A DNA stretch of 64,000 nt, taken from positions 124,001 to 188,000 of the forward strand of contig NZ_QVRA01000009.1 in the NCBI RefSeq assembly GCF_003591655.1, in the 5' to 3' direction. The position numbers and the translations under genes are program-made. Shown here piece after piece: positions 62,389 through 64,000 of the stretch. The stretch comes from Sphingobium terrigena (GTDB taxonomy: Bacteria > Pseudomonadota > Alphaproteobacteria > Sphingomonadales > Sphingomonadaceae). Every line of letters starts with the position of its first letter. Position 1 is the stretch's first letter. The notes beneath the pieces are model-generated. The model ran no database searches, was not told the DNA's origin, and saw only the letters and a program-made list of their open reading frames with translations.

Positions 62389-63540
62389 ATGGAAGCTGAC
62401 CAGTTCAATATCCGGCACTTGGCCGCGCTGGTCGCGGTGGTCGATCAGGGGAGTGTCAGCCTGGCGGCGCGGGCGGTGAATTTGACCCAGCCGGCGGTGA
62501 CGCAGGGGATCGCCAAGCTGGAGGCGCAACTGGGCGCGGCGCTGTTCGAGCGGCGACCGGGCGGGATGATGCCGACCGATGTAGCATTGCGCTTCAAGCC
62601 GCGGGTCGAGGTCGCTTTGCGGCTGATTGGCAGCAGCCGGGTGACGGCAGCGCAAATCCGCGCCTTTGTCGCACTGGCGCGAGCGGGCAGCTATGCCGCG
62701 GCGGCGGCGCTGGTCGGGGTGGCGGAGCCGTCGCTGCACCGGGCGGTGGGCGATCTGGGGCTGGCGCTGGGCGTGCGGTTGGCCGAGCGGCGGGGCAGGG
62801 GGTTGATGCTGACGCGCGCGGGCGTGGCGCTGGCGCGGCGGTTGCGGCTGGCGCTGGCGGAACTGCGACAGGGGCTGGAGGAGATTGCCGAACTGCGGGG
62901 CCAGGAGAGCGGGCGGATATTGGTAGGCGCTATGCCGCTCAGCCGGGCGCGGCTGCTGCCGCTGGCAATAACCCGATTTCGCCGCGACTTTCCGCAGGTC
63001 GACATATCCGTGGTGGAAGGATCGCACGCCGAACTTGTGGGGCCGCTGCGCGATGGCGAGATCGACACGATGGTCGGCGCGTTGCGCGATGCGACGATCG
63101 GGCAGGATCTGGTCCAGTTGCCCCTGTTCGAGGACCGGCCGACCATTTTTGCGCGGTCGGGCCATCCGCTGGAGCGGGGCTGGGATGGCGATGATCTGCG
63201 GCGGTTTCCGTGGATATTGCCGCCCGAAGGGACGCCGCTGCGCCAATTGTGGCGGGCGATGTTTGCGGCGCTGGAGGGCAACTTGCCTGCGGTGCCGATC
63301 GAGTGCGGATCGGTGATGACGGTGCGGCAATTGCTGGTGAGCGGCGACTATCTGACCTTGTTGTCGGTCGATCAGTTACGGGTCGAACTGGACAGCGGGA
63401 TGCTGGCGGATATCGGCCCGGCTCCGGGTGATATCAGTCGCACCATTGGCCTCACCAGGCGGGCCGATTGGCGACCGACGCGGTTGCAGCAACAATTCAT
63501 GGTAGCGATCGAGCTGGCCGTTGCAGAGATGAATTCGTAA
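62389..63540 (+). CDS. LysR-type regulator with two tandem HTH domains
   Basis: A 383-residue LysR-type protein, about 80 longer than usual. The first HTH (about 8-66) reads IRHLAALVAVVDQGSVSLAA then VNLTQPAVTQGIAKLEAQLG; a second (about 86-144) reads AAQIRAFVALARAGSYAAAA then VAEPSLHRAVGDLGLALGVR, with matching end pieces (GGMMPTDVALRF; GRGLMLTRAGVALA). The effector domain follows from about 175 (GRILVGAMPLSRARLLPLAI). ATG 62389 is used rather than a TTG three codons earlier. Divergent from ligK, it likely regulates the lig operon in response to a pathway intermediate. Confidence 0.88.
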   Translation: MEADQFNIRHLAALVAVVDQGSVSLAARAVNLTQPAVTQGIAKLEAQLGAALFERRPGGMMPTDVALRFKPRVEVALRLIGSSRVTAAQIRAFVALARAGSYAAAAALVGVAEPSLHRAVGDLGLALGVRLAERRGRGLMLTRAGVALARRLRLALAELRQGLEEIAELRGQESGRILVGAMPLSRARLLPLAITRFRRDFPQVDISVVEGSHAELVGPLRDGEIDTMVGALRDATIGQDLVQLPLFEDRPTIFARSGHPLERGWDGDDLRRFPWILPPEGTPLRQLWRAMFAALEGNLPAVPIECGSVMTVRQLLVSGDYLTLLSVDQLRVELDSGMLADIGPAPGDISRTIGLTRRADWRPTRLQQQFMVAIELAVAEMNS

Positions 63541-63603
63541 AATCTTATATTCAGACCCCGGATATGATTGGCGACTACGGATTCAATCCGGCATCCCATT
63601 CGC

Positions 63604-64000
63604 ATGGAGCAGGAAGTCGGTCTCATCGGGTTTGGCGAAGCGGGGTCCACCTTTGCATTAGCAGGGGACTGGGCAGCGGCCGCCCATGTCTATGATGTCA
63701 AGACGGAATGCGCGACCACGCGCGATGCGATGCTGGCCGCCTATGCGCAGGCGGGCGTGCTGCCCGCGCGCTTCATGGAAGATGCGCTGGACGGCGTGGA
63801 TTTGATCCTGTCGCTGGTGACGGCGGATCAGGCGCTTGTCGTGGCAGAGGCGGCGGCAGCGTTGATCGCGCCCGGCGCGATCTTCTGCGACATGAACAGT
63901 GTCGCGCCGCAGACCAAGCAGGCCGCGGCGCAGGCGATCGAGGCGGCAGGCGCGCACTATGTCGATGTCGCTGTCATGGCCCCGGTCGATCCGGCGCGGC
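63604..64000 (+). CDS. NAD(P)-binding 6PGDH/hydroxyisobutyrate-type oxidoreductase, 3' end beyond window
   Basis: The first 132 residues of an oxidoreductase cut by the right edge. It begins MEQEVGLIGFGEAGSTFALA, a GxGxxG-type Rossmann motif, then LDGVDLILSLVTADQALVVA and IFCDMNSVAPQTKQAAAQAI, then VDVAVMAPVDPAR at the edge. This matches the NAD-binding domain of 6-phosphogluconate dehydrogenase/3-hydroxyisobutyrate dehydrogenase-like proteins, possibly the DUF1932 type. RBS is poor. It follows the LysR gene by 63 bases and may belong to the lig pathway. Length and function are open because the C-terminus is missing. Confidence 0.7.
   Translation, partial: MEQEVGLIGFGEAGSTFALAGDWAAAAHVYDVKTECATTRDAMLAAYAQAGVLPARFMEDALDGVDLILSLVTADQALVVAEAAAALIAPGAIFCDMNSVAPQTKQAAAQAIEAAGAHYVDVAVMAPVDPAR

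Overview
The window is GC-rich, densely packed DNA whose gene content points to an alphaproteobacterial sphingomonad (Sphingobium/Novosphingobium type). Evidence: a TonB-dependent receptor inside a catabolic cluster, several Rieske oxygenases, paired acyl-CoA dehydrogenases, many SDRs, and at the right end a ligI-ligU-ligK group of the protocatechuate/gallate meta-cleavage pathway. LigI closely resembles, from memory, the Sphingobium SYK-6 enzyme. Almost everything is catabolic. I saw no rRNA, tRNA, CRISPR, transposase or phage gene. Sixty-two protein genes are called, one of them cut by the right edge.

Layout. (1) 151-11237: Rieske oxygenase, ThDP-dependent lyase, aldehyde dehydrogenase, beta-propeller lactonase-like protein, IclR regulator (opposite strand), CoA ligase, MaoC-like hydratase, SDR. 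This could be one route of hydroxylation, C-C cleavage, aldehyde oxidation, CoA activation and beta-oxidation. (2) 11269-15531, minus strand: SDR, zinc alcohol dehydrogenase, metallo-beta-lactamase alkylsulfatase-like protein, PAPS sulfotransferase, with a divergent AraC regulator. (3) 16676-20148: two translationally coupled VOC proteins and a TonB-dependent receptor. (4) 20451-29038: plus-strand run bounded by two TetR regulators: AcuI-type reductase, CoA ligase, SnoaL-like protein, two SDRs, a duplicated orphan protein, aldehyde dehydrogenase. (5) 29157-37333: minus-strand enoyl-CoA hydratase, fused double acyl-CoA dehydrogenase, 3alpha-HSD-like SDR and ferredoxin, divergent from P450, DUF35 protein, thiolase-like aldolase and DUF2889. 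This resembles steroid or terpenoid side-chain degradation. (6) 37474-46455: E1 alpha/beta pair, dienelactone hydrolase, aldo-keto reductase, two split acyl-CoA dehydrogenase pairs, Rieske ferredoxin. (7) 46644-54947: a second Rieske oxygenase with a family III CoA transferase, then acyl-CoA dehydrogenase, CitE-like lyase, family I CoA transferase, crotonase-fold protein and a third Rieske oxygenase. (8) 55001-57931: ParDE, TauD-type dioxygenase, TetR, SDR. (9) 58193-64000: carboxylesterase, ligI-ligU-ligK, a LysR regulator with two tandem HTH domains, and a truncated NAD-binding oxidoreductase.

Taken together this looks like a large mosaic catabolic island for a bulky lipid or terpenoid-like compound (steroid or bile acid is my leading guess, not shown) next to an aromatic lower pathway. 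Oxygenases (three Rieske, one P450, one TauD) start attack, CoA ligases or CoA transferases activate acids, several beta-oxidation sets shorten chains, and each block carries its own regulator. No flavin reductase for the Rieske or P450 electron chains lies in the window.

The most unusual points are a shared GAACA-N1/2-TGTTC dyad in three separate promoter regions, a fused and two split acyl-CoA dehydrogenase pairs side by side, a tandem-HTH LysR protein, a sulfotransferase coupled to a sulfatase-like protein with an altered metal motif, and several large composite inverted repeats between genes.
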